DNA of 64,000 bases, taken from assembly GCA_052139675.1 (NCBI GenBank), contig JBKQWE010000083.1, positions 5,296-69,295 on the forward strand, written 5' to 3'. Shown here in pieces: positions 44,131 through 53,620 of this stretch (position 1 is the first letter of the stretch; each line of letters begins with the position of its first letter). Position numbers and translations under genes: made by a program. The notes beneath the pieces are model-generated. The model made no database searches and was not told the DNA's origin. It was given only the letters and a program-made list of their open reading frames with translations. Source of the stretch: JBEKCB01 sp052139675. GTDB taxonomy: Bacteria; Planctomycetota; Brocadiia; CAIUPP01.

Positions 44131-45903
44131 TCATCGTATCGCAGCCGAGGGCGGCTGGGACGCCTGGGACGCAGTGTTTAATCGAGGCGCCTGCGTTTCA
44201 TCATCTCGCTGAGTCACGCGAAGGACCTCCTCGACGGTGGTCAGCCCGGCGAGCGCTTTCCCTGCGCCGTCGGCGCGCAGGAGCGTCAGCCCGTTGCGCG
44301 TCCCGGCCTCGCGGATCTCGGAAGCGGAGGCGCGCCGATTGATCAGCGGCCGTATCGCGTCGTCCACCAGCAGAAGTTCGTAGATTCCCAGCCGGCCGCG
44401 ATAGCCGGTCGCCAGGCATTGATCGCATCCGGCGCCGCGCCGCAGGCTCGCCCGTCGACCCTGCTCGACGCCGAGGTTCAGCAGCGCCAGGTCTGCGGCG
44501 GAGACCTCGTCCGGCCGGCCGCACGCCGGGCAGACCCGCCTGACCAGCCGCTGCGCGAGCACGGCGAGGAGGGACGAGGAGATCAGGAACGGCTCAACTC
44601 CCAGGTCCAGCAGCCGCGCGATGGCGCCGGCGGAGTCGTTCGTGTGCAGCGTGCTGAAGACCAGGTGGCCCGTGAGCGAGGACTGCACGGCGATGGAGGC
44701 CGTTTCCTCGTCGCGGATCTCGCCGATCATGATGATGTCCGGGTCCTGCCGGACGACGGACCGGAGCATCGAGCCGAATGTGACGTTCTTCCGCGCCAAC
44801 ACCTGAATCTGGCTGATGCCCGGGACCTTGTACTCGACCGGGTCCTCGATCGTGATGATGTTCTGCTCGGGCGAGTTGATCTTCATCAGCGCCGCGTAGA
44901 GCGTGGTGGTCTTTCCGCTGCCGGTCGGCCCGGTGACCAGGATCATGCCGTGCGACATGTTGATCAGGCGCTCGAACTCGGTCAGGTTGCGGTCGGAGAG
45001 GCCGACTTCCTCCAGCTTGAGAAGCTTCTGCTCCTTGTCGAGCAGGCGCAGCACGGCCCGCTCGCCCTCGTCGGTGGGGATGACGGACATGCGCACGTCA
45101 ATCTCGCGGTCCGCGTAGCGGAACGAGGCGCGGCCGTCCTGGGGCGAGCGGCGCTCGGCGATGTCCATCTTCCCCAGCACCTTCACGCGCGAGAGGATCG
45201 CGTCCTGCGACGAGCGCGGCAGGTCCAGCACGTCGTGCAGGATGCCGTCGGTGCGGAAGCGCACGCGCAGCCGGTCGCCGGTGGGCTGAAAGTGGATGTC
45301 GCTCGAGCCGCTGCGCACGGCCTGCGCCACGAGCAGCGAGACGAGCTTGACCACGGGCGTCTTGCGCATGAGTTCGGCGAAATCCGTCACCCGTTCGATC
45401 CGCGCGGCGCTCTCGGCGAACTCATCTTCCGGCAGCTCGCCCGCGGCGTATTCGAGGTATTCCGGCCGCTGGCGCACGGAGCGGTCCACGACCGCTTCGA
45501 TCTCCTTGCGCGGCGCCAGCACAAACGTGACGGGCCGCCCGAACAGCACCGAAAACTCCGCGACCACCGCGTGCATATCCGGCCCGAGCGCGACCGCCGC
45601 CTCCACCGTATCCTCCGTGATCCGAGACGCAACCGCCCCGATCTGCCGCGCGTACTCCGGCGGAACTTTCTGAAAGAACTCCTCCGGCGCTACAACACCC
45701 GACAGGGAAGCCAGATAGGAAACACCCATGTATTGCGCGGCCCATGCCGAGAGGCGTTCCTCATCCACGCTGGGCTGACGCCGGATGACTTCGGCCGGCG
45801 GACGCCAGTCGGTCTCGCAGGCGGCGGCCAGGGCAATGGCCTGCGTGTCGGAGATCACGCCGGCCTTCTGCAGCGCGTCAAGGGTGTTCCGGTTTTCGCT
45901 CAT
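44131..45903 (-). CDS. gspE: Type II secretion ATPase GspE
   Basis: A 590-residue hexameric traffic ATPase. It shows Walker A VTGPTGSGKTTTLYAALMKI, the Asp box IITIEDPVEYKVPGISQIQV, Walker B ILIGEIRDEETASIA-like (VRQDPDIIMIGEIRDEETAS), the His box SLTGHLVFSTLHTNDSAGAI, and the tetracysteine zinc module (RVCPACG, GCDQCLATGYRGR). The N-terminal domain that contacts GspL is present. The ATG overlaps the gspD stop as ATGA. Confidence 0.95.
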   Translation of the reverse strand: MSENRNTLDALQKAGVISDTQAIALAAACETDWRPPAEVIRRQPSVDEERLSAWAAQYMGVSYLASLSGVVAPEEFFQKVPPEYARQIGAVASRITEDTVEAAVALGPDMHAVVAEFSVLFGRPVTFVLAPRKEIEAVVDRSVRQRPEYLEYAAGELPEDEFAESAARIERVTDFAELMRKTPVVKLVSLLVAQAVRSGSSDIHFQPTGDRLRVRFRTDGILHDVLDLPRSSQDAILSRVKVLGKMDIAERRSPQDGRASFRYADREIDVRMSVIPTDEGERAVLRLLDKEQKLLKLEEVGLSDRNLTEFERLINMSHGMILVTGPTGSGKTTTLYAALMKINSPEQNIITIEDPVEYKVPGISQIQVLARKNVTFGSMLRSVVRQDPDIIMIGEIRDEETASIAVQSSLTGHLVFSTLHTNDSAGAIARLLDLGVEPFLISSSLLAVLAQRLVRRVCPACGRPDEVSAADLALLNLGVEQGRRASLRRGAGCDQCLATGYRGRLGIYELLLVDDAIRPLINRRASASEIREAGTRNGLTLLRADGAGKALAGLTTVEEVLRVTQRDDETQAPRLNTASQASQPPSAAIR

Positions 45904-47891
45904 TGGCTTTCAGGACTCTGGGGCATGGCCGGCGACGGCGGCGGCGCCGGCTGTGGCGCCGGCGGTGGCTCCACGTACTTGTTCACACTATTGTCCTGCA
46001 ATTCGGGATTGGATTCGTTCATCGCTTTCAGTTGGGCTTTCTGGTCCTCGGCCAACTGGGCCATGTTCTCTTTGCTGCGGATGACGTGCGGGGTGATGAA
46101 AATGCACAGGTTCACCTGCTGAAGCTCGGTTACGGTGTTACGGAAGAGCCAGCCCAGGACGGGGATGTCGCCGAGGAACGGCACTTTCTGGATGGTCTTC
46201 GTGTTGTTCGTGTTCGTCAAGCCGCCAATGACGATCGTGGCTCCGTCAGGCACCGTCACCTGCGTCGTGGCTTTTCGCGAGTTCTTGTTAAACAGCGGAA
46301 CCCCTCCTGTCGTGACCGTAGTCGGCTCGAACTCCTCGGTCAGCGACACGATCTCCATGCGGACGGTGCCCTCGTCATTGATGTGCGGGGTGATCTCCAG
46401 CGAAATGCTGGCCGTGACCGGCGGGCCGGCCGTGACGCCGCTGGTCTGGCCCTCGGGCGAGATAATGGACGACTGCGTCTGGCGCTCCTCGGAGATATCC
46501 ACGGTGGCTTTGCAGTTGTCGTTGGTCGTCACGAGAGGCCCGGCGATGAACACCACGCTCTGGTCCTGCTGCGACAGTTGGACGATGGCGGGGATGTTGA
46601 GGTTCTTGAAGACAGCGGCGGTGAGCCCGCCGTTCGCAGGAGGAACGGGCACTTCGCCGGTGCCGTTGGCATTGATCGTCGTCAGGCCGAAGCTGGTGGC
46701 GGCGACGCCGATGAGGCCGGAAGTTGAAGTGGGCACATCCGCAGTGGCCAACTGGACGCCCAGTTGCGCCATCCGGTCCGTGCTCAGCTCGACGATGGCC
46801 GACTGGATCTGCACCTGGTCCCTGGCCTTATCTATCTGCTTGAAAAGCGGAAGATATTCGGCGTAGCGGTCCGGCGAGGCGATGACAATCAGCGAGCAGT
46901 TGATCAAGTCGGCGATGACGGTGGGGCACTGCTCGGCCGCGCCCGCGCTGCGCGCTTTCACGGCGGTGAACACGCTGTTCAGCACCTGCACCATTTCCGC
47001 CACATCGCGGTTCAGGACCTTGTAGGTGTGGAACGTGCGCGACGTCTCGGCGGGCAGCACGTCCACCATCCGGATGAACTCCGTCACCCGCGCAACGTCT
47101 TCCGGATAGCCGAAGAGGACGAAGGAGTTGATGGACGGCTGGACGATGATGGAGAACGACTCCATTCGCCTCTTGATGACCGGGTCGGCATTCAGCGCCA
47201 TGTTCTTCACGAAGGCTTCCACCACGCTCCGCAGGCTGTCCACCGAAGACCTCTCCAGCGTGACGATATCGGGCCGGTTGCCCTCCCACCGGGTATCGAG
47301 CATGTCAATCAGCGCCAGCATCGTTTTCACTTGCGGGCCGTACTCGGTGATGATCAGCGTATTCGAATCGGGATAGACCTGGACGCTGCCGGCCTTCGAC
47401 TTCAGGGCCATCAGGATGCTCATCAACTTGGAGGCGTCGGCCTTCTTGACCTCTTTCGTGATCGTCACGAGCGTCTGCCCGGCGATGGCGCCCTCGTTCT
47501 GGTTCTGGACGATCGGAACGCCTTCCATGGTCCCCTCGGGGACGATCTGGATCTGGTAGGGCGTCTCGATCATGACGTAGCCGGCGGCGCGCAGCGCGGT
47601 CGAGAGAATCTCCGCCGCCTTCTTCACCGGCACGGCCGCGGCCTGGCCGTTCGAGACGATGTCAATCTTGCGGTCCCCGGGGAACTTGTCGGGCAGCAGG
47701 ACCGGCTTGTGGGTGAACTCGCTGAGGTACTGCACGACGAGGTGCAGCGTCACCCCGGAGAAGTTGATGGTGACCATGTCCTCCGGCTTGACAACGGCGG
47801 GGACCGGCGCCGGCGGTGGCGCCGCAAAGGCGCCGACGGCCAAGGCCAGGTTCAACACGGCCGCGATGTGGAATGCGCGAGTCGGCTTCAT
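45900..47891 (-). CDS. gspD: Type II secretion outer-membrane secretin GspD
   Basis: A 663-residue secretin. A signal peptide (FHIAAVLNLALAVGAFAAPP) is followed by N0 (VTINFSGVTLHLVVQYLSEF) and N1-N3 domains (LVTITKEVKKADASKLMSIL, FHTYKVLNRDVAEMVQVLNS). The secretin core ends with PDGATIVIGGLTNTNNTKTI and VPFLGDIPVLGWLFRN. The last 60 residues include a Pro-rich tail, PPPAPQPAPPPSPAMPQ. It is the outer-membrane gate for folded exoproteins. Overlaps with gspK and gspE (ATGA both) indicate coupled translation. Confidence 0.95.
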   Translation of the reverse strand: MKPTRAFHIAAVLNLALAVGAFAAPPPAPVPAVVKPEDMVTINFSGVTLHLVVQYLSEFTHKPVLLPDKFPGDRKIDIVSNGQAAAVPVKKAAEILSTALRAAGYVMIETPYQIQIVPEGTMEGVPIVQNQNEGAIAGQTLVTITKEVKKADASKLMSILMALKSKAGSVQVYPDSNTLIITEYGPQVKTMLALIDMLDTRWEGNRPDIVTLERSSVDSLRSVVEAFVKNMALNADPVIKRRMESFSIIVQPSINSFVLFGYPEDVARVTEFIRMVDVLPAETSRTFHTYKVLNRDVAEMVQVLNSVFTAVKARSAGAAEQCPTVIADLINCSLIVIASPDRYAEYLPLFKQIDKARDQVQIQSAIVELSTDRMAQLGVQLATADVPTSTSGLIGVAATSFGLTTINANGTGEVPVPPANGGLTAAVFKNLNIPAIVQLSQQDQSVVFIAGPLVTTNDNCKATVDISEERQTQSSIISPEGQTSGVTAGPPVTASISLEITPHINDEGTVRMEIVSLTEEFEPTTVTTGGVPLFNKNSRKATTQVTVPDGATIVIGGLTNTNNTKTIQKVPFLGDIPVLGWLFRNTVTELQQVNLCIFITPHVIRSKENMAQLAEDQKAQLKAMNESNPELQDNSVNKYVEPPPAPQPAPPPSPAMPQSPESQ

Positions 47892-48820
47892 GGCTCGACC
47901 TCCTTCGAAACTCGTTTGACGTAAACGACTTGCGTGGCGACGTCGGTCCTTCGCACAAGCGCCTCGAAGGCTTCATTCGGCCCATCGGCGGGGGTGACCG
48001 TCACGGTGAAGTAATCGCTCTGGGCGGACAGCGCTTGCGCCAGGATGGCCTGTCCCGATGAAGCGGTGTCCAGTCCCTGCACGAACGCGGTGACGGCCGC
48101 ATCGCTCTGGAACGGCTGTTGCTCCCGCTGCGCAATGACCTGCTGAGAGATCGTCGGGTCGCCCCACAGGGCGTCGAGCACCTCGCGGGAGGCCGTGTTG
48201 AGGTTGATGCGCTCCGGGTGCGTGCTCAGCAGCGAATCGAGCTGGCGCTTCATGTCGCTCTGGGTGAACAGGATCGGCCTTAATTCGGGGATCCGTCGCA
48301 GGCCGGAGATCATCGGCAACGGGCTCTTCGGAGCGAGGTCGTCGTGCGGGCCCGGCGTGGCCGGGTCTATCCACGCGCAGATATCGTCGAAATCGCTGCG
48401 GCTTCCGCCGGCGGTCTCGACCAGGCGCTCGAGCGCGTCGCGCAGGTCCGGGTTCTTCGTCGGATTGGCCGGCGGACAGGCGGCGCGATTCACGTTCAGC
48501 TTGCGGTTCTCGTCCACGATGTTGACCAGCACGTTTTCCGGTCCGATCTGAAAAGAGAGGTTGTCGGCCGCCCAGGGCTGGTCGAGCGAATCGAACCGGC
48601 CGGCGCCGCCGTTGGCGCGGAGCATGGCCATCGCCTTGTTCAGCGCGGACTCCGCGGCGCATTCCCGCCGCAGGGCGTCGCGCGCGTTGCGCGCCGTGCT
48701 GCCGTAAACCCCGGCCGAATAGCTGAAGGCATAGCCCAGCACGACCAGGATGCTCAGCACGAGCACGGTCATGACGAGAACGAACGCCCTGTCATTTCGA
48801 TGGCCGCTCAGTGGTCTCAT
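47888..48820 (-). CDS. gspK: Type II secretion minor pseudopilin GspK
   Basis: About 310 residues. A hydrophobic start AFVLVMTVLVLSILVVLGYA is followed by a conserved acidic stretch and the GspK-specific helical domain: VNIVDENRKLNVNRA, DDICAWIDPATPG, and STHPERINLNTASREVLDAL. GspK is the bulky tip pseudopilin and lacks the Glu at position five of other pseudopilins. I chose the ATG at 48820; another at 48838 and a TTG at 48847 are possible, and no start has a clear ribosome site. It overlaps the end of gspM. Confidence 0.85.
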   Translation of the reverse strand: MRPLSGHRNDRAFVLVMTVLVLSILVVLGYAFSYSAGVYGSTARNARDALRRECAAESALNKAMAMLRANGGAGRFDSLDQPWAADNLSFQIGPENVLVNIVDENRKLNVNRAACPPANPTKNPDLRDALERLVETAGGSRSDFDDICAWIDPATPGPHDDLAPKSPLPMISGLRRIPELRPILFTQSDMKRQLDSLLSTHPERINLNTASREVLDALWGDPTISQQVIAQREQQPFQSDAAVTAFVQGLDTASSGQAILAQALSAQSDYFTVTVTPADGPNEAFEALVRRTDVATQVVYVKRVSKEVEP

Positions 48821-49328
48821 AGGCGGAAATCTGAACATGTGCGTCAATCAGCGCCGTCTGTCCGGCTCTTCCGCCGGCGGCGCTCGGAGTAATCCGAAGT
48901 TCCTTCGTCCGTACGGCCGGCGCAATCTGCTCGACGGCATGCAGGAAGAGCGCCAGGTCCTCGCGCGTGACGCTGATCAGCGCCAGGTCAATGATCTGCT
49001 CCTGGATGCGCTCGTCATACCGGGCCGGGCTGGCGCTCATGGTGGCGATGGCGACGCCGCGGTCCTTGGCGATGGCGTTCACGGCGTTCGGAGTCAGGCG
49101 GACGCCCGGAGGCAGCGTCTGGCCCGCCACTCCCGATTGGGCCTTGAGCGCGCGGAACTCGTCCGCAAGGGTTTCCAACGTGCGCATCCGGTCGCGGTGC
49201 TGGCCGCGCTCGACCGCCGCAGTGCGCAGGTGAAGCGCCAGGCCGATATCGGCCACGGAACAGGCCACAATGGCCAGCGCCAGGCCGAAGACCCAGGGAT
49301 GCTGTTTGATCGTCGCGGCGGCGTTCAT
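48792..49328 (-). CDS. gspM: Type II secretion protein GspM
   Basis: A 178-residue bitopic inner-membrane protein. It begins MNAAATIKQHPWVFGLALAI, one membrane helix, followed by a coiled stretch (TLETLADEFRALKAQ) and a ferredoxin-like periplasmic domain (NAIAKDRGVAIATMSASPAR, LALFLHAVEQIAPAVRTKEL). The ATG at 49328 overlaps the gspL stop (ATGA). GspM pairs with GspL to hold the ATPase at the membrane. The name rests on position, topology and the GspM-like fold; sequence conservation in this family is low. Confidence 0.78.
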   Translation of the reverse strand: MNAAATIKQHPWVFGLALAIVACSVADIGLALHLRTAAVERGQHRDRMRTLETLADEFRALKAQSGVAGQTLPPGVRLTPNAVNAIAKDRGVAIATMSASPARYDERIQEQIIDLALISVTREDLALFLHAVEQIAPAVRTKELRITPSAAGGRAGQTALIDAHVQISAYETTERPSK

Positions 49329-50713
49329 CGGTAGCGCAGCTCCATGGTGAAAGTGGCCCCCGAGCTGCCGGAGGTCCGCGTGACGAAGTGCGGATCGGGC
49401 TGAAAAACCTTTGAGGCCTGCACATTCGCGCGGAACGCGGAGGCGGCGGCGGTGTCCCGGGCGCGGCCGGTGACGGCGATGCGGTCCTGCCCGATGTCCA
49501 GCGTGTCGAGCGCCACGGTCATGTCCGCCGGGACGAGTTTCATCAGGTCGGCCCAGCGGTTCAGACAGGAGACGATGCGAAGGCGGTCGCTGCGGGTAAT
49601 CTCCTTGCGCTCCGCGGCCACGGCCGCTTCGGTCACTTGGAGGTTCGGCACGCCGCGAATGCCCGTGACTTCGGTGAAGAGGGCGGCCTCGCGCGTGCGG
49701 TCGTCCGTAATCGCCTCCTGCACGTCCAGCGTCCGGCGCAAGAGCGACATGCCCAGAAGGGCGACGAGCGCTGTGGCCAGGGCCAGCGCCGCCACGAGGC
49801 GCCGCTCGATGCGCCGCGCGTACGGGGAATAGGCGAATTCTCCGCCGCGCAGGTTCACCGCCAGGTGCTTGCGTTCCTCGGCCTCCGCCGCCGCTCCCAG
49901 CGCCGCCGGATACCGCGCGTCGTCCGCCAGGTCGCCGGCCGGCGCCGCCGGAAGTTCCAGCGCGGATTGCAGTTCCGCCGACAGCGCCGCGCGGATGCTC
50001 TCGGGCGCAAGCAGTGCGGTGCGCCGGAAGGAACACGTTCCATGGCTGACCTCATAGGCGCGGACGGCCGCGCGCACTTTGCCGGCAAGCACGCGCGCGT
50101 CGGGGATCGCATGGCTCTGCGGCGCGGCCCATTGGATGACCTCGCAGGCGAGCACCTCGCCGTCCCGGAGAAAGGCCACCTCCAGTTCGATCCCGGCGAG
50201 CCGCACCAGCAATGTCTCCTCGCCGCCGGGCAGGACGCGGGCCAGCGATGCGACGGCCGGCTGAACGATGCAGGGATCAACTCCGGCGGAGCGGAACTCC
50301 GCGAGCAGGTCCTTCAGACGCTCCCTCGGGCACGCGGCGACGAGCAAATGCGCGCCCGCGGCGCCGGCGGGATGGATGTCGGTCAGCGGCTCGATCACGT
50401 ACCCTTCAACCTTGCCCGGAAGCCGGCCCTCCAGCGCGTAGGTCAGGGTGGACTCGACGCGCCGCGCGGCGCGGTAGGGGAACGAGACTTCCCGATAGAT
50501 ACACCAGGAGGAAGGAACGGCCACGGCGACCGTAGCGTTCTCGGCGCCGACCTGGCGCATCAAAGCCGAGATCGCTTCCGCCGGCGGAACGCCGCCCGGA
50601 ACGGCAGGGGTGTAGGCGATGTCGGCGATGCTTTCCGGGGCGCGGCCCGGCCGGAAATGCTCCATGCGAACGGCTCGGAGCGTTCCGTCGGACAGCTCAA
50701 TACCGACAATCAT
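49325..50713 (-). CDS. gspL: Type II secretion protein GspL
   Basis: A 462-residue protein. The cytoplasmic part has an actin-like PilM/GspL fold (MIVGIELSDGTLRAVRMEHF, ATVAVAVPSSWCIYREVSFP). A membrane helix (LVAALALATALVALLGMSLL) is followed by a PilN-like periplasmic domain (LNRWADLMKLVPADMTVALD). GspL recruits the GspE ATPase. It is the first gene of the minus-strand T2SS set, with promoter at 50782-50810 and GAGGAG before the ATG. Confidence 0.83.
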   Translation of the reverse strand: MIVGIELSDGTLRAVRMEHFRPGRAPESIADIAYTPAVPGGVPPAEAISALMRQVGAENATVAVAVPSSWCIYREVSFPYRAARRVESTLTYALEGRLPGKVEGYVIEPLTDIHPAGAAGAHLLVAACPRERLKDLLAEFRSAGVDPCIVQPAVASLARVLPGGEETLLVRLAGIELEVAFLRDGEVLACEVIQWAAPQSHAIPDARVLAGKVRAAVRAYEVSHGTCSFRRTALLAPESIRAALSAELQSALELPAAPAGDLADDARYPAALGAAAEAEERKHLAVNLRGGEFAYSPYARRIERRLVAALALATALVALLGMSLLRRTLDVQEAITDDRTREAALFTEVTGIRGVPNLQVTEAAVAAERKEITRSDRLRIVSCLNRWADLMKLVPADMTVALDTLDIGQDRIAVTGRARDTAAASAFRANVQASKVFQPDPHFVTRTSGSSGATFTMELRYR

Positions 50714-50781
50714 CGCGTACTCCTCGCTCGCATCGCACGGGGAAAATACCGAGGAAGGGAAAGGCGACGCGACACGTTAGC

Positions 50782-50810
50782 GTTATACCACTTGGAGTGA
50801 AAAGCGGCAA
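50782..50810 (-). promoter_or_regulatory. Promoter of the gspL-to-gspJ operon
   Basis: Minus strand: TTGCCG (50805-50810), 17 bases, TATAAC (50782-50787). The leader is about 60 bases and carries GAGGAG before the ATG at 50713. Confidence 0.6.
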
Positions 50811-51145
50811 GGGCCATGCGGGACTTATTGCCCTCCCGCTTCGCGCTCCTGAAGTACTGTAGGTTGCGATTTACGCTGCAATTGCGCAAGAAAACTCGCG
50901 CCGATTAGGATTTTCTCTCCGACAAACCACTGTCAAACCGCCGGGGCCCGGCTTTCGGGAATGGTCCACAATAAGCCTATGCAATTATCGTTCCCTGGGT
51001 CGTCCTACATCGGCATTTATGTTCTAAGATATTGTACTAACTTGACTTCCAACCATGAAGCGGCGTGGATACTTGGTGGACCTGCCGAGTTCTCCGGCAC
51101 GCAGAGCAGGGCGATTGGTCGGCTTTTCCTACATGGTTCTCAGCC
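50811..51145. other. Gene-less part of the 50714-51241 gap
   Basis: No supported gene. The stretch 50950-51060 is locally AT-rich. A short frame at 51055-51267 (70 codons) has no ribosome site and runs through the promoter at 51146, so I do not call it. Confidence 0.4.
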
Positions 51146-51173
51146 TTGATTCTTGCTGCGAAGCGGGTAGAAT
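51146..51173 (+). promoter_or_regulatory. Promoter of the small membrane protein gene
   Basis: TTGATT (51146-51151), 16 bases, TAGAAT (51168-51173); transcription near 51180, so the ATG at 51176 is too early and the TTG at 51242 is favoured. Confidence 0.55.
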
Positions 51174-51241
51174 GAATGCGCGGGAGCCGGCGCGCTCAGC
51201 AGGGGCGGCTGCATGGCAAATCCCGATTGAAGGGCGTTCCG

Positions 51242-51751
51242 TTGGAAAAGCCAGCGCAAGAGCCTAAGCTGCGGGTCGAGCTGCTTAGGCTTCTCATCTC
51301 GGTAACCCTGCTGACGCTGTTGTCCTTCGGGGTTGCGTGGTTCCTCCCGTCCGTCAGGTATGGCGCCGCACGGATAATTCTGCTCATCGTGGCAGGCGCT
51401 CTTGCCATCGTTCTTGTCGGGTACATTGGCTGGGCGATCCACTGTGCCTTGTATCACTACTTCCTCATTTATGCATGGATGTTCTGCCGGAGAAGCGGCC
51501 TTGAATTGAAAAGGTGGAGAGGCGGGATGGCGTTCGGTACGTCGGGAGTTAAGACGGAGTATGTGATACTCGAGCTTGATTGCCTGGACGTTCAAAAACA
51601 GAGGAGATTAGTTCGTCTGCTGATTGGGGCTTTTGGTATCCGCAAGGTACTAACCGACGAGAAATATCCCGAGTCGTCTGGCGAGGAGTGGCCCACGCCA
51701 CCCTGGCCGCCGCCTGACGGGCGAAGTGCCAAGGAAAGCAAAGGCTCCTGA
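51242..51751 (+). CDS. Small two-helix membrane protein of unknown function
   Basis: A 169-residue protein. Two hydrophobic segments, RLLISVTLLTLLSFGVAWFL and IILLIVAGALAIVLVGYIGW, lie in the first 70 residues, followed by a soluble tail with WMFCRRSGLELKRWRGGMAF and a Pro-Ser-rich end. I do not recognise the family. The TTG start at 51242 is chosen because the promoter at 51146 leaves the upstream ATG untranscribed, and GAAGGGCG lies just before it. Composition is less GC-rich than its neighbours. It converges with the LRR gene at 51815. Confidence 0.55.
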   Translation: MEKPAQEPKLRVELLRLLISVTLLTLLSFGVAWFLPSVRYGAARIILLIVAGALAIVLVGYIGWAIHCALYHYFLIYAWMFCRRSGLELKRWRGGMAFGTSGVKTEYVILELDCLDVQKQRRLVRLLIGAFGIRKVLTDEKYPESSGEEWPTPPWPPPDGRSAKESKGS

Positions 51752-51814
51752 CCCCTTTGTGCCAGCGCCGGCATCTACACGTCGCCGTTGGAGCGGCGCA
51801 TAGTCGGTCCGCGG

Positions 51815-52759
51815 CTATTTGAAAATCTGCGTATTGGGCAGGGCTGATTTCAGATACGTGAACCCGGCGCGCGTCACCCGGGTTCCCTCCAGGTGCAGCT
51901 CTTCCATCTCCGGCATGTCCTTCAGGTATACTAAGCCGGCGTCCATGACGCTGGTTTTCTTCAGATAAAGCACCCGCAGGCCTGTCAATTCCGCCACGTA
52001 CTCCAAACCGGCGCTTGAAATTTTGGTCTCCGACAGGTCAAGCGTCCGCAGCGTTTTCAGCCCCGTCAGATGCGGCAGCCCGTCATCCGTCACTTCGGTG
52101 TGGGTCAGATCGAGCTCCTGCAGGCCCTTCATTCCCTTCAGTTGCGCCAACCCGAAGTCCGAAACCTGGGTGCCGCCCAGGGCAAGCTTCTGGAGACTGG
52201 GCATTTCCTTCAGATACACCATTCCGGCGTTCGTCACCTTGGTGGACGACAGATCGAGCTTCTGCAAACTTTTCATTTCCTTCACATGCGCCCAGCCGGC
52301 ATTCGTCACAGCGGTGTAGTTCAAATCGAGTTCCCGCAGACCTTTCAACTCCTGCAGGTCCGTCATTCCAGCGTCCGTCACCTTGGTGCCGCCCAGATCG
52401 AGCGTCAGGAGGCTCTTCATCTCTTTCAGTTGCGCCAGGCCGGCGTCCGTCACACCGGTGCCGCTCAGATTGAGCTTCTGCAAGGCCGTCATCTCCTTCA
52501 GGTTCGCCAAGCCGGCGTCGGTCACGCTGGTGTAAGCCAGGTCGAGCTCCCGCAGGGTTTTCAGGCCCTTCAGGTCCGACAGTCCGGCATCCGTCACCCG
52601 TGGGCCTCGCAGAAGGAGCGATTGCACGTCCTGCTTGTCTTTCAAAGCGGCCAGGTCGGCATCCGTAGCACTGAAGAGAGTCAAATCCGTGGCAGTCGCC
52701 GTCATGCTGAAACCGGCCGACGCCAACGCCAGAATGCAACCCCACGCGCGCTTGCCCAT
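51815..52759 (-). CDS. Secreted leucine-rich repeat protein (TDAGL type), paralog 1
   Basis: A 314-residue protein with a signal peptide (GCILALASAGFSMTATA). It then has about eleven 24-residue repeats of the form VTDAGLxxLKxMxxLQxLxL, for example VTDAGLAQLKEMKSLLTLDL and SFGLAQLKGMKGLQELDL-like. Such LRR domains form curved binding surfaces and are common in Planctomycetota and related bacteria. The gene has its own promoter (52831-52858) and GGGAGG before ATG. It ends close to the convergent gene at 51242. Confidence 0.85.
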   Translation of the reverse strand: MGKRAWGCILALASAGFSMTATATDLTLFSATDADLAALKDKQDVQSLLLRGPRVTDAGLSDLKGLKTLRELDLAYTSVTDAGLANLKEMTALQKLNLSGTGVTDAGLAQLKEMKSLLTLDLGGTKVTDAGMTDLQELKGLRELDLNYTAVTNAGWAHVKEMKSLQKLDLSSTKVTNAGMVYLKEMPSLQKLALGGTQVSDFGLAQLKGMKGLQELDLTHTEVTDDGLPHLTGLKTLRTLDLSETKISSAGLEYVAELTGLRVLYLKKTSVMDAGLVYLKDMPEMEELHLEGTRVTRAGFTYLKSALPNTQIFK

Positions 52760-52830
52760 CTCTTTGCCTCCCTTTCAGCCGAGATTTCCCGCGTGGCGGG
52801 CGGCTGGCGCCCGTCGCCGCCGTTTCCCAG

Positions 52831-52858
52831 ATTATACCTTCAGCGGAGGAAATGACAA
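52831..52858 (-). promoter_or_regulatory. Promoter of LRR gene 1
   Basis: Minus strand: TTGTCA (52853-52858), 16 bases, TATAAT (52831-52836), within the 105-base gap between the two LRR genes. Confidence 0.6.
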
Positions 52859-52864
52859 CAGTGG

Positions 52865-53611
52865 CTATTTGTCGAAGTGCGTATTGGGCAGGGCTTTTTT
52901 AAGATCCGCCAGTCCGGCGTCCGTCACTTTGGTTCCGTCCAGAAAGAGCGTCTGCAGGTTATTCATCTGCTTCAGTTGCACCAACCCCGCGTCCGTGATC
53001 GGGGTGGCTACGAGTTCGAGCGTCTGGAGGCTTTTCATCTCCTTCAGGTCCGCCAATCCGGCGTCCGTCACCCGGGTATGCCAGAGAATGAGCGTCTGGA
53101 GGTTTTTCATCCCTTTCAGTTGCGCCAGGCCGGCATCCGTCACCCGGGTGAACGACAGATTGAGCCACTGCAGGCTTTCGACCTTCTTCAGTTGCGCCAT
53201 CCCCGCATCGGTCACCGGGGTTCCCCAGAGAAAGATGTCCTGAAGAGCGTTCATCTTCTCCAGGCTCGCCAGTCCGGCGTCCGTCACCTTGGTGCCGCCG
53301 AGGTTGAGCGTCTGGAGGCCGGTCATGTCCTTCAGTTCCGCAAACCCGGCATCCGTCATCCGGGTGGAGGACACGTCGAGGGACCGCAGGTCTTTCAGAT
53401 CCTTCAAGGACGCCCAGCCTGCGTCTGCCACGGACGATCCTGTGACCTTCAGCGAGCGCAGTTCCCGGTGGTCCTTCAAAACGGCGAGGTCGGCATCCGT
53501 GGCGTTCTGGAGTATCAGCGACTTTTCCGGCGCAGGATCTCCCGCGGCCACGTGCGTCCCGAAACCGGCCAGCGCCATCGCCGGAATCCATATCCACGTG
53601 CACTTGCGCAT
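52865..53611 (-). CDS. Secreted leucine-rich repeat protein (TDAGL type), paralog 2
   Basis: A 248-residue relative of the gene at 51815, with a signal peptide (WIPAMALAGFGTHVAAG) and about eight TDAGL repeats (VTDAGLASLEKMNALQDIFL, VTDAGLAQLKGMKNLQTLIL). The C-terminus (LKKALPNTHFDK) matches the paralog's LKSALPNTQIFK, so the pair arose by duplication with repeat gain or loss. It follows the cobalamin adenosyltransferase gene by nine bases and may share its transcript. Confidence 0.85.
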   Translation of the reverse strand: MRKCTWIWIPAMALAGFGTHVAAGDPAPEKSLILQNATDADLAVLKDHRELRSLKVTGSSVADAGWASLKDLKDLRSLDVSSTRMTDAGFAELKDMTGLQTLNLGGTKVTDAGLASLEKMNALQDIFLWGTPVTDAGMAQLKKVESLQWLNLSFTRVTDAGLAQLKGMKNLQTLILWHTRVTDAGLADLKEMKSLQTLELVATPITDAGLVQLKQMNNLQTLFLDGTKVTDAGLADLKKALPNTHFDK

Positions 53612-53620
53612 CTTCCTGCC

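Noticed and set aside
51055..51267. A 70-codon small protein starting MKRRGYLVDLPSS
   Set aside because: No ribosome site, biased shadow-like composition, and it runs through the promoter and start of the next gene.
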